A stretch of 64,000 bases of DNA from Tubulanus polymorphus (GCF_964204645.1 NC_134031.1:12378501-12442500); one strand, 5' to 3'; positions 24,123 through 34,222 are shown, numbered from the stretch's first letter. Program-made: numbers and translations. Notes: a model not told the origin generated them from the sequence alone.

Positions 24123-25006
24123 TAACCATATAAATTACAATTATAACAAATATACATGTCAGCACTTGTGCTGAAATGTAATTTAGAATTCAATACTGTC
24201 TTAATTTTTAAAGTTACGCTTGTTTTCTGGGCTTATTTTCTCAAAGATCTGCATGAGCTGAAACTTTCTGCTAGTAATTCCTTTGAGGTTTATGTTTGAT
24301 GCTCTATCCAACCATTCTAGTTACAAACTGCACATCAGTGAATACCTCTTAAAAGCAGATAGATGAATAACAGCCACAGCTATAACTCCGAAGAAGGCAA
24401 AAAAGGTCTCTCAACAAAACTGTCTTTGCTATTAGGATTTAAAGGTTAATCGTTATCACTAGCAAAGTATGAATTAGCTTTGACATTTAAACTAAACTTG
24501 TACAAGAAATTGTCACACCAAAACAAATGTTGCACCAAGCTCTCTATGTTCTGGAGTTGAAGTGTGAAGATGGCTGAACGAAACATATGTGATTAAATCA
24601 AAATCGATCTACTTCTCGATAATTTTGATAACAGACAAGTTGTCGACAAACAGAAGATAGTCCGCTGAGACTTGAATTGTATTAACTTCAACTTTTTTAA
24701 ATGTGCAGTCTGAGGGAAATTCAATGAACATACATAAGTAACATCCGATGTATCACTACTGCATGTGCTGGTACCACAAGGTTGTTTCAGATAGGAAATG
24801 CCTTTACTCTCATCTTCCCTTGCCAGGGTTTCGGTATCGATGTCAACAATTTATTGTTGACAATCCTACCCACATTACTACATGTGATAATATCAGCACT
24901 AATGTCATCTCAGAAAACGAAGCCCTGCAAATTCTATTATCATAAATTGTGTAGGACTTCATGATTCCAATAAATTTTACTTTTAATTGCTACTTAAAAT
25001 CCAAAA
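24123..25006. other. 5' flank of the Helitron gene
   Basis: No coding domain is recognised. The segment around 24240-24360 (GATGCTCTATCCAACCATTC) resembles 50220-50330 (GATGCTCTGTCCAATCATTC) over roughly 100 bases, so a degraded dispersed repeat lies here. The Helitron 5' terminus (a TC end) should be in this stretch but I cannot place it. Confidence 0.4.
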
Positions 25007-26607
25007 ATGCCACGAAAGATAAGCAATCTTAGTTCTTCTTCAAGAACAGCAAGACAGAGCAGAATCTGACGTGAATCAGCACCACACCCTGTCAAATGGA
25101 ACACAGTATGCAGACACTGTCTTGCTATGAAATAGCCTCGAGAATATCCATAAATGTGCTGTTCCTTAGGCAAAATAGCTGTTCCTCGATTACCTGAACC
25201 ACCAGAAGACTTGAAGACACTTATAACAGGATCCAACCATTATCTTGAAAACATATGTCGATATAACGCCTGCTTTCAGATGACATCTTTTGTAGGCAAA
25301 CGGATATTCGAGCCAGGTTATATGCCCACATTTAAAGTTCAAGGCCAAGTGTACCATTTGATTGGTTCTTTATATCCAAGACACAATGAGCCTCCAAAAT
25401 TCTGATAGATATATTTCCTTGGTGACATGCAGCAGCAGGCAATTCATCGGCTGAATTCGACATCTAACCTGAAGCGGGAAACAGTTGTCACACTGCAAAA
25501 TGTCTTACATTCTGTGAACAAGTATATTCATAGTTTCAAAACAGACATGGAGAAGTTCAGTGGCCCTGACTCCCAACTTATAATACATGCTGATAAGGTA
25601 CCACAGGGTCATCATCAACGCTGCTATAATGGCCCAACAACATCGGAGGTTGCAGTGATCATGAGTGGAGGACCTGGCACCAGTAGAGACATTATTTTGG
25701 AACAGCATGACACAAAATTAAAAAGGTTTGCAGAAACTCATAATCTTATGATGCCCTTCAATGTCCTCTACTTTTTCCTCATGGAGAAGATGGATATCAC
25801 TTCGCCATTCCAAGGTTTGATCCTGTCAAACAATGTGTCCAGGAAAATACTAAGACTAATGCCTTGGAATAATATGCTTACAGACTTACGTACAGGGAGC
25901 ATGATTATAATATATTTTTAAAATGTTGTGCATTGTCACAACAATTTTGGTTGGACATGTTTGCTAAGATAGAAACGGAGAGGCTTAACTATCTTCAACA
26001 TAATCAAAAAAGTTGAGAGCAGAGCAATATGTTCATTTGGGGGATGCCGGATCACAGTTCAAATGCCATTGGTCAGTAATTCTGCCATCCACCTTTCTTG
26101 GAAGACCTAGATACATGCATGAACATTCCCAAGATGCAATGTGCTATGTAAGTTCCTATGGGAAGCCTGATCTCCGGAAACCAAATGGATTGAAATAGAA
26201 CGTGAACTGTTTGAGGGCCAAAAACCAAATAACAGATATGACATTATAGCATGCATCTTTAGACTGAAGGTCAAGGCTATAATGGATCTCATTGTTAAAT
26301 TCAAGGATTTTGGTGATGTTAGATGTCACATTCATACTATAGAATGGCAGAAGCATGGTCTACCTCACGCTCATATATTGATTTGGTTTCGTTCTAAACT
26401 AAAATCAACAGATATGGACAATATTGTATCCGCCGAACTTCCAAATAATGCAACTGATCCCAACTCTTCAGCACGATCACTAAAAATATGAATCATGGCC
26501 CCTGTGGTAGCATGAATAATCTAAGCCCGTGTATAAAAAATGGTATGTGCACTAAGAAGTATCCAAAACCACTCATTAGTAACACGCAGACAAGTTCGGA
26601 TGGATAT
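25007..26607 (+). pseudogene. Helitron RepHel, N-terminal part with HUH motif
   Basis: Frame 25007-25404 carries MPRKISN, then PPEDLKTLITGSNHYLENIC and FKVQGQVYHLIGSLYP, with three in-frame stops before 25154. Frame 25427-25921 continues with MQQQAIHRLN and GHHQRCYNGPTTSEVAVIM, and frames at about 25920-26490 hold the Rep core: EWQKHGLPHAHILIWF is the HUH motif (His-Ala-His). It ends with CTKKYPKPLISNTQTSSDGY just before the Polinton target duplication. RepHel nicks and rejoins single strands in rolling-circle transposition. Several frameshifts make it inactive. Confidence 0.85.
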
Positions 26608-26613
26608 CCTCTA

Positions 26614-27379
26614 AGTAATAGGGGTAATAGGCTTTCAAGCCAAAGGTCGAACGGTCGAGCTCATAAAAAATGAAAAACATGAAAATAATTACAATATCTA
26701 CTTGAATTACTCGCGAAACTCATAAAAATGAAAAATAAATTCTCACACACTCGAATTTATTTTTCATTTTTATGAGTTTCACTCCTAATTCAAGTAGAAA
26801 TTGTTATTATTTTCATGTTTTTCATTTTTTACTCACCCGCCCGTTCAACCTTTAACCTGAAAGCCTATTACCCCTATTACTCTTAAAATAATCATATACA
26901 TGAATAACATTTAAATTGACAGATTATTCAATTTAAAAGTGTAAGCTCTTATAGAATAGATATATAGATATATTTAAAACATTATTTCAATATTCATATT
27001 TGTATGAGTTAGATTTTTAAACATTAAAAGTGTTAGTAAAGTGTGATTGAAATAATACATGATATAAATCATTGAACTTCTAAAATCAATTTTAATAAAA
27101 AATTTAGTATTAAAATGGAAGCAAATAAGTAATACTGTTCAACATGTAATATCAATATAGATAAATCCCAAAAAGCAAGACACAATAAAACTAAAACACA
27201 TTTAGAGAATAAATTGAAATTAGAATATGAAGATGATATATTAGAAACTAAATTAGATGAATTAAAGAATGAAAAAGAAACATACAAATGTGATACATGT
27301 AATCAATCATTCAGTGATAAAAGATATTATAATGAACATTTAAAATCTAAAAGTCATATTAGAAATAAGAATAATGATA
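26614..27379 (+). repeat. Polinton left terminal inverted repeat
   Basis: It pairs with 43192-43956. The outer 268 bp (26614-26881) is itself an imperfect palindrome: the terminal word recurs inverted, ending CCTATTACCCCTATTACT at 26881. From 27115 the repeat is coding, carrying the first 88 codons of the zinc-finger reading frame. Differences from the right copy include the sequence just inside the end (TTTCAAGCC against TTTTTTATG) and a C-to-A change creating a stop in the left coding copy. Confidence 0.95.
27082..27114 (+). promoter_or_regulatory. Class A start motif, zinc-finger gene (also in the right TIR)
   Basis: TTTTAATAAAAA followed after about ten bases by TATTAAA abuts the ATG at 27115. 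A close match precedes the ATGs at 27604, 39518 and 32574 and, as the TIR copy, 43456. These are zinc-finger, polymerase, HNH and OB-like genes. Its position and conservation suggest a promoter; function is inferred. Confidence 0.55.
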
Positions 27380-27570
27380 ACTTATTCTCATTATTTAACA
27401 TTAAAAATTATATCTCAGCAACAAATTTAGTGTATGGAAGTAATTTAGATGATGAAATTGTTGCGCCTAAATATAATCCTAATGAAAGCGTTTTATGTAA
27501 TTGTGGAAAATATTATACTCGAGGCAATAAATCACACCATCTTAAATCAAAATATCATAACTCCAAATAG
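27115..27570 (+). pseudogene. Polinton zinc-finger protein, left copy, stop at codon 6
   Basis: The frame begins at 27115 inside the TIR but reads a TAA at codon 6, where the right copy has a sense codon. Downstream Met at 27214 leaves 118 codons. The C2H2 finger CDTCNQSFSDKRYYNEHLKS is shared with the right end. After 27379 the sequence is unique and adds a second finger-like unit (CNCGKYYTRGNKSHHLKSKYH). It is probably a DNA-binding protein. Only the part after the stop could be made from the internal Met, so function is uncertain. Confidence 0.7.
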
Positions 27571-27603
27571 GGAAATCAATTTTAATAAAAATGTGTATTA
27601 TAA

Positions 27604-28395
27604 ATGGAGCCGGAACAATCACAAGCTATAAATATAAACAATAATGGTGTAATAAATATATGCTATAAGAAATGTAATAAGTGTGAATTGAATAAATCAT
27701 TAACAGAATTTCAAAAAAATAAAACTAAAAAAGATGGCAAACAAACATATTGCAAAAGCTGTACTAAACTATACAATAACAAATTTCTTGAAAATAATCC
27801 AAATTATTCAACACAATATTATATGGATAATATTGAAAAATTCAAAGTTAGAAATAAACAATGGAGAGAAAATCACTCAGATTATATAAGAGAATATATG
27901 AGAGAATGGAGGGATAATAATAGAGAATATTATAAAGCGTATCAAAATAATTATAAGAAAGAAAGATATCAAACAGATTTTAATTACAAATTGAAAAAAT
28001 GTTTAAGATCTAAAGTATCAAAATTATTCAGTAAAGAAAACCACTCAGTTACACTAGCACATTTATTGGATTGTTCAGATAAATTTTTTAAATCATGGAT
28101 AATATATCAATTCGATGATAAAATGAATATAAATAATTATGGCAATTATTTTCATATTGATCATGTGTTACCAATATCTAAATTTGACATGAATGATGAA
28201 TATGATAAAAAGTTAATTTGGAATTGGAAAAACCTGAGACCTCTTGAAAAGAAGGAAAATATGATTAAACATGACAAACTAGATTTACAGTTATATTTAG
28301 AACAGTTAACAAAAGTAAAGAAATTCATTGAATTATGGAACAATAATCCAAATAATGAACAATATGTTGAATCTTTATTGAGTGTTAAAGATTAA
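27604..28395 (+). CDS. HNH endonuclease with N-terminal zinc ribbon
   Basis: This 263-residue protein has two Cys pairs (C24/C27 and C50/C53; CNKCELNKSLTEFQKNK, YCKSC), then a long basic and aromatic stretch with NNREYYKAYQNNY-like repeats (about 60-130). The C-terminal HNH fold follows: FHIDHVLPISKF (184-194), NWKNLRPLEKKEN (207-219). This zinc ribbon plus HNH plan is common in phage and giant-virus endonucleases. The frame is intact and has a class A start motif. It may act as a homing-type or resolving nuclease in the element; I do not know this gene as part of the standard Polinton set. The HNH call is firm, the role is inferred. Confidence 0.85.
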   Translation: MEPEQSQAININNNGVINICYKKCNKCELNKSLTEFQKNKTKKDGKQTYCKSCTKLYNNKFLENNPNYSTQYYMDNIEKFKVRNKQWRENHSDYIREYMREWRDNNREYYKAYQNNYKKERYQTDFNYKLKKCLRSKVSKLFSKENHSVTLAHLLDCSDKFFKSWIIYQFDDKMNINNYGNYFHIDHVLPISKFDMNDEYDKKLIWNWKNLRPLEKKENMIKHDKLDLQLYLEQLTKVKKFIELWNNNPNNEQYVESLLSVKD

Positions 28396-28396
28396 T

Positions 28397-28539
28397 ATAT
28401 CTCAAATAAAATATATTAAAAAAACAATAACTTCAACTAGCCATTATTTCTATTTTAATTTTTGATATTTTCTTTTACAATTCTTTTCAAAAGAGAATAC
28501 TTTATATCACAAATAAAAAATACTAAAAAAACAATAACT
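28397..28539 (+). repeat. Direct repeat between HNH gene and next gene
   Basis: A roughly 36-bp unit (ATATCWCAAATAAAAWATA.. to ACAATAACT) occurs at 28397-28432 and again at 28504-28539. It lies in the only sizeable non-coding gap of the rightward gene block, so it may hold transcription end or start signals. Confidence 0.5.
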
Positions 28540-28636
28540 AATACTAAAATTCTTTACCATTAACTAAGCTAGTATTAATCTAAAGAGATACTGGTATCAT
28601 TTTATAATACTTATATTATTTTTTTCTCTAATATAA

Positions 28637-29239
28637 ATGTCAAAGAAATCGAGTAAGAATAGTATTGATATTGAAAAAACATTAGATGATTTGGGTATTA
28701 GTGATAATAAAGATACAGTTGTTTCTAATTCTATTCAAGTTAATAACAATATTGATTATGAATACTACTTATATTGTAAGCATCATCTTCAATTATTAAT
28801 TGCTAGTGGTAAATGTAATCAGTTTATCGGGAAAATAATAACTTTTCAAGAATTAGACACTATGAAACCCGATAAAGTAATAAAATATTTTAAGATTTAT
28901 GAAGAGGCAAGATTGGCCCGAATAAATGATTCTATTTCAGATGGTATTGTCAAATGTTATTCTAAGTTATGTAACCAGTTAATACCAATTAATGATGAAA
29001 ATAAATTATATAGTGATTTAAAAAATGACTACTTAGTTATGACTGAATTACAAAAATGGGTTGGTTATGCTTCATTTCAATTAGGATCGGTTATGACATT
29101 AATTTCTACTGGCGTCATAACATTTTCGAACATCAAGCCTACGGAATATAAATCAGGTAAGAATGAAACAGATGTACTACAACCAAACGTCGAAACAGAA
29201 AATGAATCAGAACAAAAATTAACTAAAATAAATGAGTGA
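28637..29239 (+). CDS. Polinton protein of unknown function, 200 residues
   Basis: I do not recognise the family. The N-terminal 40 residues are Ser/Asn/Asp-rich; the middle is mixed with YYLYCKHHLQLLIASGKC and MKPDKVIKYFKIYEEARLAR; a hydrophobic stretch at about 150-170 (YASFQLGSVMTLISTGVITF) could be a membrane or amphipathic segment; the C-terminus is acidic. It is first in a packed four-gene run with integrase and ATPase. Its stop overlaps the next start by 8 nt. Confidence 0.7.
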   Translation: MSKKSSKNSIDIEKTLDDLGISDNKDTVVSNSIQVNNNIDYEYYLYCKHHLQLLIASGKCNQFIGKIITFQELDTMKPDKVIKYFKIYEEARLARINDSISDGIVKCYSKLCNQLIPINDENKLYSDLKNDYLVMTELQKWVGYASFQLGSVMTLISTGVITFSNIKPTEYKSGKNETDVLQPNVETENESEQKLTKINE

Positions 29240-29600
29240 TGGAGTTAAGAAAAAGGCTAGATCCGAGAAACAAATTAAATGGGCAAGAGAATTAGGTAAA
29301 AGATCTTCAGAATTAAAAAAAGCTAAGAAAAAGAAATTAACTGATATAAATGAATCACAGACATTATCTGATATTGATTTAAATAATAATCCATCTGATT
29401 CTTCTAATGCTGGAAGTAATTATAAATTATATATTACAATTGGATTAGTAACAGTTATTATATTATCCGGTGTAATATATAAATCAAAATTCAAATCTGA
29501 TGATAAAGATGATTCCAATGACAATAAACCTATTATACCAGAAAATAAGTCAAATCATAAAGCCATTGAAACTAAATCTAAATTATTATTAATGGATTAA
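29232..29600 (+). CDS. Small single-pass membrane protein with basic N-terminus
   Basis: 122 residues. Residues 1-40 are strongly basic (KKKARSEKQIKWARELGKRS then ELKKAKKKK); 60-90 hold one membrane span (LYITIGLVTVIILSGVIY); an acidic Asp/Asn segment follows. It starts inside the previous gene through the overlap ATGAGTGA. It could be a virion membrane or DNA-contacting protein; no function is assigned. Confidence 0.65.
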   Translation: MSDGVKKKARSEKQIKWARELGKRSSELKKAKKKKLTDINESQTLSDIDLNNNPSDSSNAGSNYKLYITIGLVTVIILSGVIYKSKFKSDDKDDSNDNKPIIPENKSNHKAIETKSKLLLMD

Positions 29601-29606
29601 AGTAAG

Positions 29607-30695
29607 ATGAAAAAAGAACAATATTTAAGAGATTTATATTATAACCCAGAAAGTGAAGTATCATATTCTAACGTTTCAGAATTATGGAATAAAATTAAAT
29701 CTGATAATGAAAATGGTAATATAAAATATAGTGAATTGAAATCATGGTTACAAAATCAACCAACATATCAAATCCACAAGAAAATGGATAAAACTTATTT
29801 AACAAGAAAAGTTATGGTTTCATATATCGATCAACGATGGCAAGCAGATTTAATTGACATGAAGAACTTAGAGGAATACAACAAAGGATATTTCTGGATA
29901 TTAAATGTTATAGACATATTCAGTAGATACGCATGGTCAATTCCAATAAAAAATAAAACTGGTATAGAAGTTACAAATGCTTTTAAATCTATATTTAAAG
30001 AAGCTATTCCAGATAAGATACAATTTGATGAAGGTAAGGAATTCTATAACAAACATTTTAAAAAACTATTATCTGATAACGATGTAGAATATTTTTCAAC
30101 ACATTCAGATAAAAAAGCATCTATTATAGAAAGATTTAATAAAACATTGAAAACTAGAATGTGGAAATATTTTACTGCTAATGAAACATATAAATATATC
30201 GATGTGTTAGATGATTTAGTGAAAGGTTATAATTCTAAACATAGTTCTATAAATATGAAACCTATACAAGCTAGAAAAGAAGATAATTCAGAAATAGTTT
30301 GGAATAATTTATATGGAGCATTTGTTACACATGATTTTGGAGAACCTAAATTTAAAATCGGACAACACGTAAGAATATCTAAATATAGAAAAACATTTTA
30401 TAAAGGTTATACCCCAAATTTTACAGAAGAAATATTCAAGATTAAAAAGATAATATTAACTAAACCATTTGTTTATAAACTAGAAGATCTAAAAGATGAA
30501 GAAATATTAGGTTATTTCTATGAACAAGAATTATCACTTGTACCAAATCCAGATGAAATAGAATACAAAATAGAAAAAGTATTGAAAACAAAAACTCTTA
30601 AAGGAAAAAAGTATTCTTTGGTGAAATATAAAGGATATGATGATAAATTTAATGAATGGATTTTATCTAGTAAAATTAAAAGAATAAATGAATAA
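29607..30695 (+). CDS. Polinton integrase (rve fold) with C-terminal chromodomain
   Basis: This 362-residue protein joins the element's ends to target DNA and makes the 6-bp duplication. The catalytic triad is visible: Asp in WQADLIDM (about 81), Asp in IQFDEGKEF (about 141) and Glu in ASIIERFNKT (about 175), spaced as in retroviral-type integrases. An SH3-like linker follows (KIGQHVRISKYR), then a chromodomain (about 321-355; VLKTKTLKGKKYSLVKYKGY and NEWI). The frame is intact. Start is 7 nt after the previous stop. Its stop overlaps the ATPase start by 8 nt. Confidence 0.95.
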   Translation: MKKEQYLRDLYYNPESEVSYSNVSELWNKIKSDNENGNIKYSELKSWLQNQPTYQIHKKMDKTYLTRKVMVSYIDQRWQADLIDMKNLEEYNKGYFWILNVIDIFSRYAWSIPIKNKTGIEVTNAFKSIFKEAIPDKIQFDEGKEFYNKHFKKLLSDNDVEYFSTHSDKKASIIERFNKTLKTRMWKYFTANETYKYIDVLDDLVKGYNSKHSSINMKPIQARKEDNSEIVWNNLYGAFVTHDFGEPKFKIGQHVRISKYRKTFYKGYTPNFTEEIFKIKKIILTKPFVYKLEDLKDEEILGYFYEQELSLVPNPDEIEYKIEKVLKTKTLKGKKYSLVKYKGYDDKFNEWILSSKIKRINE

Positions 30696-31299
30696 AGATT
30701 TATTTATATTCGAACCGCATAATATGTTAGTTACTGGTGTAACCAATTGTGGTAAAACACATTTCATATTAGATTTGTTAGAAACTATTTATAAGAATCA
30801 TTTTGATAATATAATATTATTCTGCCCTACTTATGAAATGAATAAAACATATAATAGAGATATAGTTAAGATAAAAAAGTTTATTATATTAGATCCTAAA
30901 ACAGTAAAAGAAAATTTAGATAATTGTATTAAAATAGCAATTGATACTTATAAAGGATCAAATACATTATTCATTTTAGATGATTGCGCAAATTTACATG
31001 ATTCAAAAGTGAGAGAAAGTGAGTTATGTTATTTAGCTTTCTCCGGGAGACATTTCGGGATAACAACATGGGTTTTAAATCAAAAATATAATTCAATTGT
31101 TAAAGACTTTAGGGAGAATATAAGATTTCTAGTTTTATTTTATAACAAAGATAGAAAATCTATGCAACAATCATTGGAAGAAAATCAAATTATACCTACT
31201 GAATTACATGATGAATATATGAATAAATTAAAGAATAATAAAGGTTCAAAATTATTACTGAGATTACAATTTCCATATGAATATAAATTTATAAAATAA
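30688..31299 (+). CDS. A32/FtsK-HerA type packaging ATPase
   Basis: 203 residues. Walker A is LVTGVTNCGKTHF (about 13-25) and Walker B is NTLFILDDCAN, with a following ITTWVLNQKYNS sensor-like segment. The size and motif spacing match Polinton and virophage genome-packaging ATPases, which drive DNA into capsids. The frame is intact. It overlaps the integrase stop (ATGAATAA). Its last 27 codons and 3' flank are duplicated just downstream. Confidence 0.92.
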   Translation: MNKDLFIFEPHNMLVTGVTNCGKTHFILDLLETIYKNHFDNIILFCPTYEMNKTYNRDIVKIKKFIILDPKTVKENLDNCIKIAIDTYKGSNTLFILDDCANLHDSKVRESELCYLAFSGRHFGITTWVLNQKYNSIVKDFRENIRFLVLFYNKDRKSMQQSLEENQIIPTELHDEYMNKLKNNKGSKLLLRLQFPYEYKFIK

Positions 31300-31690
31300 A
31301 ATTTATATACCTATTTATTAGATACCCTAATACCTGATACCCTATTAGATACCCTAATACCTGATACCCTATTAGATACCTTAAATACTTAAAATCCCCT
31401 TTTTAAAATAAATATTATTTATACAATATTCAACCAATTTATTTTTATTTTTTCAACTAATATATGAATAAGTTTGAAAATAATAAAGGTTATTTATTAT
31501 TACTGAGGTTTCAATTTCCATATGAATATCAGTTTATAAAATAAGATATTTTATGTATTAGATTGTATTAGATTGTATTAGATATGCATTAGATACCTTA
31601 AATACCTTAAATACTTAAAACCCCCTTTTTTATTTACTATTATTTTATACAATTTTCAACCAATATTATTATTTGTGTTAAATATAATTA
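31213..31690 (+). repeat. Tandem duplication of the ATPase 3' end, with a 27-bp minisatellite
   Basis: About 31213-31459 and 31460-31690 are two copies of the same segment: the ATPase C-terminal codons (QFPYEY then FIK and stop in both), then ATTAGATAC-rich spacer, then an AAATACTTAAAA/CCCCTTTTT block. In the first copy the spacer has expanded into about 2.4 copies of a 27-bp unit ATTAGATACCCTAATACC.. (31317-31380). The second tail has diverged and is not part of a gene. Confidence 0.8.
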
Positions 31691-31695
31691 ATATC

Positions 31696-32574
31696 TTAAT
31701 CACTTTCACTATCAGACCCTAACAATTTATTCAAATTCTCTACCGAATTTTCTTCTTCAAATTCTTTATTATTTTTATACTTTTTCATTCTTTTTACCGC
31801 ATCATCAATAGTTGTTTCATTGTTATGCTTATTCATCCAATCAAATTTATCATTATTTTCTACTTTATGTTTCATAGAATCTTTAATATCAATATGCTTA
31901 TCTGTAACTATATCACCATGTGGGTGCCGTATGGCACCATCTTCATTATTATCTTTATTAGTGTTTGCTCCTTATATTTCATTTACAGTGTTTGGTTTTA
32001 ATATTTCATTAGCATCGGTTAAATCTAATTCATCTTTATTAGGTGTTGCTAATAATAAATCTTTATATAATTCTTTACCATTTACTTTTTGATTTGAAAC
32101 AAACTTTGTAACATATCTAAATGGGTGTTCTATAAATTTTCTTAAACCAACACGTTTTATAACATTAGTAATATGTACCTTTGTATTCATATGTTTATTC
32201 CAATTTGATGGAGCGTTTGAAAATTCACTTTTACAATATCCACAATAATTTCTATTTTCACTAACATTTAATAATATTTCATTATTAGATGTAGAAGGTA
32301 TTACATTATTAGATGTAGAAGGTATTACATTATTAGATGTAGAAGGTATTACATTATTAGATGTAGAAGGTATTACATTATTATCAATTACATTACTTAA
32401 ATTATCAACAACACCACTTTTATTATTATCGATTTCTATTAGTTTAGTTTTATAAATTTTGAAAATAGGATCAAATATCAAAGCTATATTACAAGGTATT
32501 ACATAATATAAACCATCATTATTTTCATGTGTATCGATGTATGGAATATGTTTATATACTTTACCTCCTTCCAT
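31696..32574 (-). pseudogene. Polinton zinc-finger protein with 8-residue repeats, one in-frame stop
   Basis: The frame opens at 32574 after a class A motif and reads 200 codons to a TAA at 31972-31974; the same frame then continues 91 codons to a natural stop at 31696. The readable product has four NVIPSTSN repeats (24-bp units at 32284-32379), a C2H2-like finger (YCGYCKSEF ... HMNTKVH) and, after the stop, a charged tail (KRMKKYKNNKEFEEEN). It is probably a regulatory DNA-binding protein. Loss of the tail may or may not be tolerated. Confidence 0.7.
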
Positions 32575-32606
32575 TTATTATATAAATTTTTATTAAAGTT
32601 AAAATT

Positions 32607-33852
32607 TTAATACATAACACTATTCAATTGAGGATTTACAATATTTAATTGCGCGTCAGATATAATATAAATGTGCATTTTAAAATTTTTGATTCCTTTA
32701 TTCTTTGTCATGAATGATTGTATTCCATCTTTAGTGTTCTGTAGTTTTTTTCCAGAACCATGTAATGAATTATCCTCTGTTGTTCTAAAATCTAACCATA
32801 ATGCATATTTATTACCGGTATAATAATCAATTTGATTAATATTACAATTTTCAGATGATTTCACTTTTTCATTCATAAAATGTTTTCTAATTTCTGGCCA
32901 CTGATCTATCATTCTCATTCCTTGACAAAATATTTTATTTGCTATTCCTTCGATAGTTATTTCTACTTTTGTTATTTCAGGATTATAATAATTATCAACA
33001 TTTATTGCGCCATTAGTATATGTTGCAATGGTAAAAAATATCAATATACCTTTAATAGATCTTCTTGGGAAGTTAATATTCTCATTAATTATTTCATCAT
33101 TTGCATTAATAGTTACGGTTTTAAATTTATCAATATAATCATATAATAATGAAAATGCTTGATTGTATTTAGTTTGAATTAAACTTGAAATATTTTCATC
33201 AGTTACTGTATCATATTCTAAACATATATTCGATAATTTATAACTCATATCTTTATTAACGCTAGATATTACAATTTCATTAACAGGAGCAAATGTTATT
33301 TCGAATATAACATCTTCTTGAATTGCGTATTTATATAAAGGCGCATTGTTATTTATCGATTCAAAGTCTAATGGAATTTTATATTTGCTTCCATATATAC
33401 TTTTTATCAATTTATCTACAGCATTAGTTAATATTGCATTATGTGCTTCTGATCTTAATTTATTTTGGTTTTCTGATTGGATTCCTTGAAATATCATATT
33501 ATTTCTGTTTTCTTTAGTTAACCATAAATCTTTATCATGCATAAATAAATTATAATCATCTAATGAGAAAACTGTTTCTGGGCCAATCTTTATAGTTAAT
33601 TTTCTAATCAAATATCTTCCAACATTATCAACATAATTATTATTATTACCGATTACTTTTATATCGGCTGATAAATAAAATACTATTTGGAACATAAAAA
33701 GTATTTTGTGTTAATCGAGGAATTCTAACGTATAAAGTTTCATCGGGATTGATATTTGAAGGGTTATGAGTAATTATATGATGTGATCTTTCTGCATTAA
33801 TAGCATTAGATATTCTATGATTCTTAGAAGGATTGATATAACTCCCACTCAT
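32607..33852 (-). pseudogene. Major capsid protein candidate (double jelly-roll type), one frameshift
   Basis: The frame starts at 33852 after a class B motif, reads 60-odd codons (MSGSYINPSKNHRISN), and near 33683 coding sense passes to the frame of the 33695-32607 ORF, about 415 codons in total. Features recalled from Polinton/adinto-type hexons are the C-terminal LHGSGKKLQNT and IYIISDAQLNI words and beta-rich alternating hydrophobics throughout. It sits beside a hydrophobic minor protein, as in related elements. It would form the trimeric shell capsomer. The assignment rests on pattern and context; a structure prediction would settle it. Confidence 0.7.
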
Positions 33853-33875
33853 TTATTTAACAAAAAAATTAATTA
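33853..33875 (-). promoter_or_regulatory. Class B start motif, major capsid gene
   Basis: AATTTTTTT, a short spacer (GTT) and AAATAA directly before ATG. The same T-run, 3-5 nt spacer and TAAATAAATG or TATAAATG arrangement precedes the ATGs at 37373, 38062, 38401 and 36932, and weaker forms precede 28637, 35327 and 37816. Genes with it are capsid, membrane or structural candidates. The TAAATG core resembles late promoters of large DNA viruses, which is only an analogy here. Confidence 0.5.
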
Positions 33876-33892
33876 TTTATTTTTTATCATGT

Positions 33893-34222
33893 TTACTTGA
33901 TATTTTTTGATATCATGTTTACTAACCCAAAAATAATTGCACTTACAACTGTAATTAAAAATAAAATAATATGTTCAGCAGCAAAGTTAATAATGTTTCC
34001 TGCAGATTTCAATATAAAACCAACAATTGATGCAATAATTCCTGGTAATGCTGCAGCAGATTTCTTTGATAGTTCCCATAAATATTTTGCTAATTTCTTT
34101 AAACCATCCTTAACTTTATCTTGTATAGAATTATTATCATTCGGGGGTTTATCTGGTTTATTGGGAGTAGGAGTAGATTTCAGTGAATTTGATATTGCTA
34201 AACCAATTGTTGTAAATAACAT
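33893..34222 (-). CDS. Small hydrophobic Polinton protein
   Basis: 109 residues. After a Pro-rich N-terminus, an amphipathic basic helix (LKKLAKYLWELSKK, about 44-57) is followed by two hydrophobic segments (LPGIIASIVGFILKSA and IILFLITVVSAIIFGLV). Starting 13 nt after the coiled-coil gene and just before the capsid gene, it is a candidate membrane-active minor virion protein. No homology is claimed. Confidence 0.6.
   Translation of the reverse strand: MLFTTIGLAISNSLKSTPTPNKPDKPPNDNNSIQDKVKDGLKKLAKYLWELSKKSAAALPGIIASIVGFILKSAGNIINFAAEHIILFLITVVSAIIFGLVNMISKNIK

Noticed and set aside
27214-27570. Treating the Met at 27214 as the true start of the left zinc-finger gene
   Set aside because: The right TIR copy shows that the frame and start motif belong at 27115; the internal Met is what remains after the stop at codon 6.
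32284-32379. CRISPR-like array of four 24-bp repeats
   Set aside because: The units are contiguous without spacers and in frame inside a coding region.
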